DNA of 10,236 bases, taken from Alistipes sp. Its GTDB lineage: Bacteria; Bacteroidota; Bacteroidia; Bacteroidales; Rikenellaceae. Within the stretch, counting starts at the first letter, position 1; each line of letters starts with the position of its first letter. Shown in pieces: positions 1-6,039 of this stretch. The stretch lies in contig VSOO01000045.1 of the NCBI GenBank assembly GCA_009774895.1, forward strand, positions 1 through 10,236, read 5' to 3'. A model generated the notes under the pieces. That model ran no database searches, was not told where the DNA came from, and saw nothing but the letters and a program-made list of their open reading frames with translations. Position numbers and translations under genes: made by a program.

Positions 1-192
1 TTGGGTATTCCACAAGCCGGGATTTACGGCCACCTTGATGGCGATTTGTTCCCATTTGGCATCTACACTGACCTTGCACAACAGCTGGCACGTTCCATCC
101 TTGCGTACCTTTGTACGGTTGATATAGAACAGGATGGCAAACGTGCTGCGGTGCTTTATCTCTTTATTCCGAATGTTGTTATTTACGTTCAT
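1..192 (-). CDS. Second tyrosine recombinase of a tandem pair, N-terminal part only
   Basis: Partial gene cut by the left window edge. Read on the minus strand from ATG at 192-190 it gives 64 residues beginning MNVNNNIRNKEIKHRSTFAI. The stretch FAILFYINRTKVRKDGTC, followed by a short beta-strand-rich segment ending PGLWNT, is the pattern of the N-terminal arm-type DNA-binding domain of Bacteroidetes integrases: a strand, a basic turn, then 'V..W' and 'W....'. The core-binding and catalytic domains lie outside the window, so activity cannot be judged. The start follows the stop of the complete integrase by only 30 bp on the same strand, which suggests co-transcription and a two-recombinase (or longer) module of a mobile element. 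The family call rests on N-terminal pattern recognition alone; I am fairly sure of it because of the neighbour. Confidence 0.75.
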   Translation of the reverse strand, partial: MNVNNNIRNKEIKHRSTFAILFYINRTKVRKDGTCQLLCKVSVDAKWEQIAIKVAVNPGLWNTQ

Positions 193-222
193 GGCTGATT
201 AATTTGATATTCGACATACAGG

Positions 223-1446
223 TTAAATGGCAACCGAGAACCGCTCGGCAAACTTGGCATCGAGCATACGGGTGTCGTTCTCTACTTTATCATCTGTCAC
301 ATGGGCATAAATCTGGGTGGTGCTTATCCGTTCATGCCCCAATATCTTGCTCACGGTTTCAAGCGGGACTCCGTTCGACAGAAGTACGGTTGTTGCGTTG
401 GTATGGCGGGCCTGATGGAATACGAGCCGTTGTTCGATACCGCACAGGTCTGCTATGGTTTTCAGCGCGTTATTCAATTCGCTGTTGCTGTACATCGGCA
501 ACAGTTTTCCTTCCGGTGCGGCATCCCGGTACTTTTCAAGGATATGGAGTGGAATATCCAGCAAGGGGACCTCATAGCTGATTTTTGTTTTCTTGCGGGA
601 GGTCTTAATCCATAAAGTGCCGTCCTCGACAGCCACGAGGTCTTCATCCGACAAGCGGCACATATCCCCGTATGGAATCCCGGTAAAGCAGGAAAAGAGA
701 AACAGGTCACGGATATGGTAGAGTTTCCTGTTATGGAGCGGCGTTGACATAATACGTTCCAGTTCCTGCTCCGTGAGATACTTTATTTCCCTTGCGGGTC
801 GTTCCGCCTCATAGCCGGCAAACGGATTGGACGTGAGGATACCTGCCGACTTCGCTCTCCGGATAACCGTCATCAGGTGTGTGGTCAGCAGAAGAATGGT
901 TCCCGCTCCCAGCCGGCAGTCCGTCCGCAGGTGCAGATCATACTTGTCGATAAAAGACCTATCCAACGCAGTGAACGGAATGTCTGAAAGATTGTATTCC
1001 TTATTGAGAAACTGCATGAGATGGCTACAAGCATACTTGTAGGATGTGGCCGTGCCTTCCACGCGATTGACTCCGACTTTCTTCTCGAATTTCTTTATGA
1101 AACGGAGGAAGAACGCCACCAATGTTTCCTGCCCGTAAGCCATGCCCAAAAGAATACACTTCACCTCCTCGGCAGATACATTCTCCCGAAGGGCAAACAA
1201 GTCCTGATAGATGGAGAGTGCCGAAGCGCGTATCTCGTCCAGCTGCCGGTTGATTTCCCTTGACCTTGCGCTCTTCCCCGTGGCACGACCGGAAAGCCAT
1301 GCCGATTCCGGAGCCGTCATCTTCACGCTGAAGGCCGCCTCGGAATACTTACCTACATTCAACCTGCCCATAATCGGGCACTCTCCCTGCTCGTCCGCTT
1401 CGCTCTTTTTCAGGTAGAACGAAACCCTTACATCTTCTTGATTCAT
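223..1446 (-). CDS. Tyrosine recombinase/integrase, IntDOT-like (407 aa)
   Basis: Site-specific recombinase expected to integrate and excise the mobile element to its left. Residues 1-100 or so form an arm-binding domain (VSFYLKKSEADEQGECPI), 105-205 a SAM-like core-binding domain (SYKYACSHLMQFL, then FTALDRSFIDKYDLHL), and 220-390 the catalytic domain. Visible active-site residues are a lysine in the beta-hairpin (K285/K286, SRKKTKISYEVPL), H344-Q-A-R347 (FHQARHTNATTVLLSNGV), H371 (LGHERIST) and the nucleophile Y380 (TTQIYAHV). The first catalytic arginine, normally in TGLR, is absent: the sequence is FTGIPYGDM with Pro258 there. Loss of Arg I is a known trait of IntDOT-type Bacteroides integrases, so it does not by itself imply inactivity. 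Length is normal for the family. The ATG at 1446-1444 sits directly below a dyad-flanked -7 box. A second recombinase starts 30 bp downstream. Base composition is less GC-rich than the chromosomal genes, consistent with transfer. Confidence 0.95.
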   Translation of the reverse strand: MNQEDVRVSFYLKKSEADEQGECPIMGRLNVGKYSEAAFSVKMTAPESAWLSGRATGKSARSREINRQLDEIRASALSIYQDLFALRENVSAEEVKCILLGMAYGQETLVAFFLRFIKKFEKKVGVNRVEGTATSYKYACSHLMQFLNKEYNLSDIPFTALDRSFIDKYDLHLRTDCRLGAGTILLLTTHLMTVIRRAKSAGILTSNPFAGYEAERPAREIKYLTEQELERIMSTPLHNRKLYHIRDLFLFSCFTGIPYGDMCRLSDEDLVAVEDGTLWIKTSRKKTKISYEVPLLDIPLHILEKYRDAAPEGKLLPMYSNSELNNALKTIADLCGIEQRLVFHQARHTNATTVLLSNGVPLETVSKILGHERISTTQIYAHVTDDKVENDTRMLDAKFAERFSVAI

Positions 1447-1448
1447 AG

Positions 1449-1485
1449 CTCTATACTTTTAATTGCAAAATTAACCGGTATAGAG
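1449..1485. repeat. Nested inverted repeat over the integrase promoter, candidate operator
   Basis: CTCTATAC (1449-1456) is perfectly complementary to GTATAGAG (1478-1485). Inside it TTAATT (1459-1464) pairs with AATTAA (1469-1474) around GCAA. Both dyads share the same centre near base 1467, three bases upstream of the integrase ATG. The position over the -7 box suggests a site for a dimeric repressor or for the integrase itself (autoregulation); a core recombination site is an alternative. Seen directly; the function is inferred. Confidence 0.6.
1466..1473 (-). promoter_or_regulatory. Probable -7 box of the integrase promoter
   Basis: CAAAATTA on the plus strand reads TAATTTTG on the minus strand, a match to the Bacteroidetes -7 consensus TAnnTTTG, about 20 nt upstream of the integrase ATG. 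I see no good TTTG -33 element at the expected distance, so this is either a weak or an activated promoter. The 5' UTR would be only about 10-15 nt. Confidence 0.45.
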
Positions 1486-1555
1486 TCACTTGTCAGCATG
1501 AAAAATATGGCAGAACATAGAAACAGACCCCCTGAAACAGAGAACAATAGGCATA

Positions 1556-1589
1556 TTTGGTCGATACACGGAAAATTTGCGTATCTTTG
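1556..1589 (+). promoter_or_regulatory. Bacteroidetes-type promoter pointing out of the element
   Basis: TTTG at 1556-1559 and TATCTTTG at 1582-1589 are separated by 22 nt, close to the TTTG-N19-21-TAnnTTTG arrangement. A small dyad, TTGTT-ctcgca-AACAA (1587-1602), overlaps the box. Downstream is only a seven-codon reading frame (1615-1638, MAEANSE then TAG) and no gene before the lipoprotein at 1888. It may be a remnant of a gene start truncated by the element, or an outward promoter. GTATCTTTGT at 1581-1590 also matches nine of the ten bases of the GTAnnTTTGC integration core. Confidence 0.4.
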
Positions 1590-1804
1590 TTCTCGCAAAC
1601 AAGGGTTCTTTGAGATGGCAGAGGCGAATTCAGAGTAGTTTCACGTTTCATTTTCGATGTCGTTCGACACTAAAAAAGGCAACGGATAGGTAGCAAAATT
1701 ACCTCACAACTCCTCGACATCCCGCTTTTTTGGAGAAAGGAAGGATACAGTCATTCAACACCCAATTCCTTTAGTCTCCAACAACTTACTTTATTCCGCC
1801 AAAA

Positions 1805-1838
1805 TCTGCCTGAATCTCACGAATTCTTCGTATATTTG
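1805..1838 (+). promoter_or_regulatory. Promoter of the split lipoprotein gene
   Basis: TATATTTG at 1831-1838 is a perfect TAnnTTTG -7 box, about 50 nt before the ATG at 1888. The -33 position holds only a degenerate TCTG (1805-1808) with a 22-nt spacer. GTATATTTGC at 1830-1839 is also an exact match to the ten-base core used by CTnDOT-type integrases, so this promoter may be where the element joins the chromosome. Confidence 0.5.
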
Positions 1839-1887
1839 CGCCGAAAACGGATTTCCGTCGAAGAATCACGATAAAACGATACACGAC

Positions 1888-2271
1888 ATGTACTTGAGAA
1901 AATTGCAGCGGTTTCTGGCCGCAATGGCCGCCGTGGCGATGCTCGCGGCTTGCAGCGACGACGACGACAACGCCCGCCTGACCCTGGAGGGCACCACGCT
2001 CTTCGTCGAGGGTTGGGGCGTGACGGCGACGATGCACTTCACGAGCGCCGACCTGCGCTCCATATCGCTGAACTCCGTGCCGAAAGGCTGGACGATCGAG
2101 GCCGACCTCCCGACCGGAACGCTCACGGCCACGAGTCCCGCCGAAGCGGACCGCGAGCAATCGGACCGCTCGGGCACGGTGTCGGTTATCGGCTACACGA
2201 TGTCCGGGAAGTCGATCATCCACAAGTTGCAGGTGGGCGGGGTCTCGAAAGAGGACCTCGTGTCGCTTTAG
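1888..2271 (+). CDS. Surface lipoprotein, N-terminal half of a split FISUMP-type gene
   Basis: 127 residues ending at TAG. Residues 1-21 are a lipoprotein signal peptide (basic YLRKLQR, then a hydrophobic AAMAAVAML stretch) with lipobox L19-A-A-C22. Cys22 is followed by SDDDD, which matches the lipoprotein export signal described for Bacteroides fragilis, so the mature protein should be lipidated and shown on the outer face of the outer membrane. The rest is beta-rich and resembles the Ig-like modules that precede FISUMP domains in Alistipes and Bacteroides proteins: TLFVEGWGVTATMHF, then PKGWTIEADLPTGTLTATSP, then SGTVSVIGYTMSGKSI. The only plausible start is ATG 1888; a -7 box lies about 50 nt upstream. 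The frame continues past the stop into the FISUMP domain at 2296, so this is probably the front of a broken 467-residue protein rather than a complete small lipoprotein. Confidence 0.7.
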   Translation: MYLRKLQRFLAAMAAVAMLAACSDDDDNARLTLEGTTLFVEGWGVTATMHFTSADLRSISLNSVPKGWTIEADLPTGTLTATSPAEADREQSDRSGTVSVIGYTMSGKSIIHKLQVGGVSKEDLVSL

Positions 2272-2295
2272 TTCTAGTTTATGGTGTTGACATAG
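2269..2295 (+). other. Cluster of three in-frame TAG stop codons splitting one gene
   Basis: In the frame of the lipoprotein, TAG occurs at 2269, 2275 and 2293, all within 27 nt that are visibly AT-richer than the flanks. Before it the frame reads VSKEDLVSL; after it, PYTVYAFDPTLRGESG and on into the FISUMP domain without a frame change. Exactly nine codons run from the first TAG to the last, which fits a small in-frame insertion or replacement. Confidence 0.75.
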
Positions 2296-2364
2296 CCCTA
2301 CACCGTCTACGCGTTCGACCCCACGCTGCGGGGCGAGAGCGGCGAGAAACTCGCGACGGCCGAG

Positions 2365-3291
2365 GTGCGCATCGTGTGGCAAACGGCGAAGGAGCTCGTG
2401 CGCGAACTCCGCTTCGACGGAACGACGGCCACGTTCTACATCGACGGCGAGAAAAACGACGTCGTGCCGGGCAATGCCCTGCTCGGAGCCTACGACCGCT
2501 CGGGCAAGCTGCTGACGACCTGGCACCTGTGGCTGACGAACGCCGCCGACTACGGCGAGCAGACCTATGCCGGCGGCCGCACGTTCCTCACGCTCAACCT
2601 CGGCGCCGCACGCAATGCCAACGCCACGCCCGACGAGGTGCTCGGTTCGTTCGGATGTTTCTACCAGTGGGGGCGCAAGGAGCCGTTCGTCGGTCCGGCC
2701 GCATACGACGCCGCCGACGGCGCCGATGCGAAGATGTACGACGCGAACGGCGAGACCCTCTACCTGACCTACGAAGCCTCGTCGCCCGAGACGGGCACCG
2801 CGGAGTATGCGGCCGCCCACCCCACGACCTACATTCTGGGCACCGAAGCCTCGGGATACGACTGGCTCCATACGCCGGCCGCCGAACCCCTGTGGAGCGG
2901 CGAGCGCAAGACGGCGAACGACCCCTGCCCCAAAGGCTGGCGCATGCCCTCGGAGCGTGACTTCGAGGCGCTGCGCATCGTGGACGCCGCAGCGGGCAAG
3001 GAGTCGCAGTACGGCTGGTACCTGACCGACGGCACGGCCACGGCCTACTACCCCGGCGCAGGATTCCGCACCTACCTTACGGGCGTAGTGCAAAACATGT
3101 ACAACCCCGTGTCGGGCGTGGAGGTTCCCCGCCCGTGGACCGGCGACTACTGGACCGCCGGCACGCAGGGACGGCTCTCGTCGGCCTTCGTCTTCTGGTT
3201 CGACGCGGCCGATCCGGCACGCAGCGGCACGACGCCCTCCGAGTGGCGCCGGCGCGCCGACGGCATGCAGATCCGGTGCGTCAGAGAGTAA
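2365..3291 (+). CDS. FISUMP-type domain, C-terminal half of the split lipoprotein gene
   Basis: 308 residues if translation began at GTG 2365; the open frame actually begins at 2296, directly after the third TAG. The C-terminal region has hallmarks of the Fibrobacter succinogenes major paralogous (FISUMP, TIGR02145) domain: FYQWGRK (99-105), NDPCPKGWRMPS (185-196), GAGFRTY (231-237), DYWTAGT (261-267) and the terminal GMQIRCVRE (300-308). Upstream, LLTTWHLWLTNA matches the strand that usually precedes this domain. Such proteins are typically secreted or surface anchored, with unknown ligands. Here the fragment lacks any signal peptide, and I see no Shine-Dalgarno-like sequence or ATG near its start, so independent expression is doubtful. 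It shares frame with the lipoprotein at 1888 and is best read as its severed C-terminus. The reading frame is otherwise intact and ends in TAA, then a hairpin. Confidence 0.65.
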   Translation: MRIVWQTAKELVRELRFDGTTATFYIDGEKNDVVPGNALLGAYDRSGKLLTTWHLWLTNAADYGEQTYAGGRTFLTLNLGAARNANATPDEVLGSFGCFYQWGRKEPFVGPAAYDAADGADAKMYDANGETLYLTYEASSPETGTAEYAAAHPTTYILGTEASGYDWLHTPAAEPLWSGERKTANDPCPKGWRMPSERDFEALRIVDAAAGKESQYGWYLTDGTATAYYPGAGFRTYLTGVVQNMYNPVSGVEVPRPWTGDYWTAGTQGRLSSAFVFWFDAADPARSGTTPSEWRRRADGMQIRCVRE

Positions 3292-3314
3292 TCACGACGG
3301 TCGCACCTCTTCCA

Positions 3315-3347
3315 CCGCCCCCGCAGCTTTCACCGCTGTGGGGGCGG
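3315..3347 (+). terminator. Hairpin after the FISUMP gene, probable terminator
   Basis: CCGCCCCCGCAG (3315-3326) pairs with CTGTGGGGGCGG (3336-3347), a 12-bp stem with one G-U pair and a 9-nt loop, 23 nt after the stop codon. The following tract is short (CTGCGTTTCC), so termination may be imperfect. Confidence 0.6.
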
Positions 3348-3495
3348 CTGCGTTTCCGCTCACCGGACCGTTGTCCCACAGAGCCGGCAGCCCAGTCCTC
3401 CGCACCCCGAAACAGACAAGCGGAAAAGCACCGGAGATCATCCGGCGGAGCGCACGGACCCCGCCTCGTTACCCGCCCACGGGACCGCAGCGGAA

Positions 3496-3665
3496 CACCG
3501 CACTCCCGGTCCAGGCTCCGAAAACGGAATACGCACACGCCGACCGACTCGAAACATAACGTCGCGCCGACTCTGTCCGGCACCGCGCCCCGTCCGGCCA
3601 AAACGCCGAAAACGGAAAGTGCACATACCGCCCTATCGAAATGATGCCGCGCCGAGTCTGTACGG
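3496..3665. repeat. Two tandem diverged copies of an 85-bp unit
   Basis: Copy 1 is 3496-3580 and copy 2 is 3581-3665. Both begin CACCGC, share CCGAAAACGGAA (3518 and 3606), then TCGAAA, CGCGCCGA and TCTGT, and both end in CGG. By eye about three quarters of positions match with a few small gaps. The 11-mer CCGAAAACGGA also occurs at 1841, in the leader of the lipoprotein gene. No function is evident. Confidence 0.65.
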
Positions 3666-3680
3666 TACGGTACGGCACGG
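3661..3680. repeat. Short pentamer repeat (TACGG-like)
   Basis: Three TACGG units are followed by CACGG and CATGG. It adjoins the end of the second 85-bp repeat copy and could be a slippage product; nothing indicates a role. Confidence 0.6.
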
Positions 3681-3743
3681 CATGGCACTGCCCCGAACAG
3701 CTCCGCTGCCCCACCGCGCGCGACATCCGCTTTTCGCGCCGAA

Positions 3744-3774
3744 TTGGAGGATTCCGAAAAAATCGCTATTTTTG
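3744..3774 (+). promoter_or_regulatory. Promoter of the beta-barrel protein gene
   Basis: TATTTTTG at 3767-3774 fits the TAnnTTTG -7 consensus, and TTGG at 3744-3747 lies 19 nt upstream as a -33-like element. Transcription would start about 20-25 nt before the ATG at 3804. The promoter lies inside the reading frame that extends upstream from that ATG, which argues that the longer frame beginning at TTG 3744 is not the true start. Confidence 0.6.
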
Positions 3775-3803
3775 CGACCTCGAAAAAAAGACCCACGACA
3801 TCC

Positions 3804-4568
3804 ATGAAGAAACCGATGCTCCTCCTGCTGTGCGCAGGACTCGCACTCTGCACCGCAACCGCTGCGGCTGCCAACCCCGAAAAACCCGAGGCGGACACCC
3901 TCGCCGCCGCACCGCGCTCCTCGTTCAGCATGCAGTTCGGCACAGAACTGATGAGCAGCTACGTCTGCCGCGGCAAGTACCTCGCAGGCCCCAGCTTCCA
4001 GCCCTCGGCACGCTTCGCGTGGGGCGGCTTCTACATCGGCGTGTGGGGCTCGATCGACTTCTCGGGCTCGAAAATGCGCGAGGTGGACCTCACGCTGGGC
4101 TACCGTGTCGGACGTTTCGACGTGTCGGTCACCGACTACTACATCGCACCGCAAAACATCGAGGGCCGCTTCTTCGAATGGGGCGGCCACGGCCCCCACG
4201 CCATCGAAGCCATCGTTTCGTACACGGTGCATCCGCGCGTACCGATCGGACTCTCGTGGGGCACGGTCATCGCCGGCGCCGACATCGGCAACGACGGCCG
4301 CCGCAACTTCTCCTCTTACGTGGACATATCCTATCCGTTTACCATCCGGCGCTACGGCGTGGACTGCAAGACCGGCGTGGGTTTCATGCCCTGGTCCACG
4401 GAGAACTGCTACGACACCCGCGGCTTCGCCGTATCGAACGTCTACCTCCACGCCACGAAATACTGGACCCTGCGGGGCAAAATGCAGCTCGGCCTGCTCA
4501 CACGCTTCATCTGCAACCCCTACCGCGAGCAGTTCAACTTCGTGGGCGGCGTGTCGCTCCGGATCTGA
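3804..4568 (+). CDS. Secreted, putative outer-membrane beta-barrel protein (TorF-like)
   Basis: 254 residues. MKKPMLLLLCAGLALCTATA with the following AAA and a likely signal peptidase I cut before NPEK gives a clear Sec signal peptide; there is no good lipobox. The mature protein is rich in alternating amphipathic aromatic strands (FGTELMSSYVCRGKYLAG, GGFYIGVWGSIDFSG, EVDLTLGYRVGRFDVSVTDYYI). The opening 'SSYVCRG' followed by 'GFYIGVW' and 'EVDLTLGY' recalls TorF-type putative porins, in which SNYVWRG and GFYLGTW are typical. A small barrel in the outer membrane is therefore the best guess; its substrate is unknown. ATG 3804 is preferred over TTG 3744 because it begins the signal peptide and lies downstream of the promoter. 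The gene stands alone, with hairpins on both sides. Family assignment is from memory of motifs and moderately sure; export is more certain. Confidence 0.8.
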   Translation: MKKPMLLLLCAGLALCTATAAAANPEKPEADTLAAAPRSSFSMQFGTELMSSYVCRGKYLAGPSFQPSARFAWGGFYIGVWGSIDFSGSKMREVDLTLGYRVGRFDVSVTDYYIAPQNIEGRFFEWGGHGPHAIEAIVSYTVHPRVPIGLSWGTVIAGADIGNDGRRNFSSYVDISYPFTIRRYGVDCKTGVGFMPWSTENCYDTRGFAVSNVYLHATKYWTLRGKMQLGLLTRFICNPYREQFNFVGGVSLRI

Positions 4569-4595
4569 TGCGCGGCATGCAGGCGCACGAATCGG

Positions 4596-4628
4596 GGAGC
4601 GGATACGCAGTGGTCGGGTATCCGCTCC
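4596..4628. terminator. Perfect 11-bp hairpin between convergent genes
   Basis: GGAGCGGATAC (4596-4606) and GTATCCGCTCC (4618-4628) form a perfect stem with an 11-nt loop, 27 nt after the beta-barrel stop. The flanking T-tracts are weak on both strands (GCTTGCTTTC on plus). It may act for both the plus-strand gene and the convergent maltodextrin operon ending at 4762. The remaining bases 4629-4761 show no gene and no second clear terminator. Confidence 0.65.
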
Positions 4629-4761
4629 GCTTGCTTTCGCACATGCCGGAGCCGAGCGATCCGCACCGCCGGCCCGGTCCCGAACACCGTCAGAAAGAGA
4701 GCGCCACGCAAGCAAGCCCCGGCGGCGGCCCGGAGTACGAACGCATACGCCCCCGTCCGAC

Positions 4762-6039
4762 TCAGCGGACGAGCAGCCGGAAGCTCCAGCCCGTCATGTC
4801 GCAGGCGACGTGGTCGGGGAGGTGAAAATCCTCTCCGGTCATCGCGTCGCGGTAGCTGCCGGCATAGATGCCCGTGCGGAAATCGGCATGAATCGCATAG
4901 GGCGAGAGGTTCATCACGGCCACCACGCGGCTTCCGGCGACCTCGCGCACGAAAGTCATGAGGCAATCCTCGGCGTTGTTGCGGATCTCGACCATCTCGC
5001 CGCCGCGTTCGCCTGCCGCCAGCGCGGGGCAGTCGCGGCGCATGCGGCAGAGGCGGCGGTAGAACTCCGTAGCCGGACCGGGCACGAGGTCCGGCAGCGG
5101 ATCGCGGTCGAAGAAGGCGAACGAACGGTCGGCCCCGACCTCCTGCCCGGTGTAGATCAGCGGCATGCAGCCCGGCGCCACGAAGGTGAAGGCCGCCATG
5201 ATGCGGGCCGCGTCGCCCAGGCGGGCGAACTCCGAGCCGCTCCACGAATTCTCGTCGTGGTTCGAGGTGAAAAGCAGCCGGAACGCCGTGCGGGGATAGC
5301 GTCCGCGGTCGGCGTAAAGCCACTCGCGGACGGCCGGAATGCGCACCTCCTGCCTCGCGCCCTTTTCGAGCAGGTGGAAGAGCTCCCAGCCGTAGCAAGC
5401 ATCGAAAGCCCCCTCGTCGAAGAGCCACGGCTCCTCGGCCTCGGCCAGCAGAAACAGGTCGGGCTTCAACGCCCGCAGCTGCCGCGCCGCCTCGCGCCAG
5501 AACTCCGCGGGCACGAGCATCGCCATGTCGCAGCGGAAGCCGTCGATGGCGTGCTTCTCGATCCAGAAGCGCATGGCGTCGATCTGCCCCTCCCACACCG
5601 CGCGGCAGCCGTAGTCGAGTTTCGCCGTGTCGGTCCAATCCCACGGCACGCGGGGCCGGCCCTCCCCGTCGCGTTCGTACCAGCAGGCGGGGCGCTCGGT
5701 CACCCACCGCGCGTCGCGCGCCGTGTGGTTGGCAACCCAGTCGAGCAGCACTTTCATACCCAAAGCATGGGCCGCAGCCACGAAGTCGTCGAGGTCCTCC
5801 ATCGTCCCGAACTCGGGATTCACAGCGCAGTAGTCGCGGATGGAATAATAGGAGCCGAGCGACCCCTTGCGGCCCTCGATGCCGATGGGATAGACGGGCA
5901 TGAGCCACACGGCATCGACACCCAGGTCGCGCAGGAAAGGCAGGTGGGCGGCCGCGGCGCGCAGCGTGCCCTCGGGTGTCAGCTGACGCACGTTCATTTC
6001 GTAGAGCACGGCGCGGTAGCTCCAGTCGGGATGGTTCAT
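4762..6039 (-). CDS. GH13 alpha-amylase-type glycoside hydrolase, cytoplasmic (425 aa)
   Basis: Retaining alpha-glucan-active enzyme of family GH13, expected to cut alpha-1,4 linkages in maltodextrins. The (beta/alpha)8 barrel starts almost at residue 1 (YEMNVRQLTPEGT, LGVDAVWLMPVYPIG). All four conserved regions are seen: D100-WVAN-H105; G-F-R169-C-D171 with Asp171 as nucleophile; LLAE200 as acid/base; and TSN-H261-D262. A small C-terminal beta domain (about 345-425) completes it. There is no signal peptide and no N-terminal starch-binding or neopullulanase-type domain, so it should work in the cytoplasm. ATG 6039-6037 overlaps the TGA of maltose phosphorylase as ATGA, which suggests translational coupling. 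A longer open frame upstream only runs antisense-like through mapA and is not real. Exact specificity (alpha-amylase, maltogenic, or glucosidase) cannot be set from sequence by eye. Confidence 0.93.
   Translation of the reverse strand: MNHPDWSYRAVLYEMNVRQLTPEGTLRAAAAHLPFLRDLGVDAVWLMPVYPIGIEGRKGSLGSYYSIRDYCAVNPEFGTMEDLDDFVAAAHALGMKVLLDWVANHTARDARWVTERPACWYERDGEGRPRVPWDWTDTAKLDYGCRAVWEGQIDAMRFWIEKHAIDGFRCDMAMLVPAEFWREAARQLRALKPDLFLLAEAEEPWLFDEGAFDACYGWELFHLLEKGARQEVRIPAVREWLYADRGRYPRTAFRLLFTSNHDENSWSGSEFARLGDAARIMAAFTFVAPGCMPLIYTGQEVGADRSFAFFDRDPLPDLVPGPATEFYRRLCRMRRDCPALAAGERGGEMVEIRNNAEDCLMTFVREVAGSRVVAVMNLSPYAIHADFRTGIYAGSYRDAMTGEDFHLPDHVACDMTGWSFRLLVR

Larger units (their letters stand above)
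1447..1887. other. Gene-free junction between mobile element and chromosome, candidate attachment region
   Basis: This 441-bp AT-richer stretch has no credible gene. Besides the dyad next to the integrase it contains TGTCG-TT-CGACA (1658-1669), AGGTA/TACCT around 1688-1704, and GATGTCG (1656-1662) facing CGACATC (1715-1721). It also has two promoter-like boxes at 1582 and 1831 that double as matches to the CTnDOT-type GTAnnTTTGC core. Such clustered inverted and direct repeats beside an integrase gene are what arm- and core-type sites of an att region look like. The opposite element end is outside the window, so the exact crossover cannot be fixed. Confidence 0.5.
3292..3803. other. Intergenic region with hairpin, tandem repeat and promoter
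   Basis: 512 bp without a credible gene. It contains the hairpin at 3315-3347, a diverged tandem repeat of an 85-bp unit (3496-3665), a pentamer run (3661-3680) and the promoter of the next gene. The open frames on either strand here have compositionally odd, Arg/Pro/Ala-rich translations and no recognisable motif. Confidence 0.6.

Noticed and set aside
1438..1638. A 66-codon plus-strand frame starting beside the integrase
   Set aside because: It runs through the integrase operator and a promoter box, and its translation shows no domain; only the distal seven-codon frame follows a promoter.
2269..2295. Amber (TAG) reassignment as the explanation for the triple TAG
   Set aside because: pgmB and argS in this window both end naturally at TAG at the expected family length, so TAG is a working stop codon in this genome.
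1786..3093. A 435-codon minus-strand open frame over the lipoprotein/FISUMP region
   Set aside because: The plus strand shows a signal peptide, lipobox and FISUMP motifs in frame; the minus frame is a composition shadow.
3281..3943. Minus-strand frames over the 3292-3803 intergenic region
   Set aside because: They cover tandem repeats and the promoter of the beta-barrel gene, with no motif and erratic composition.
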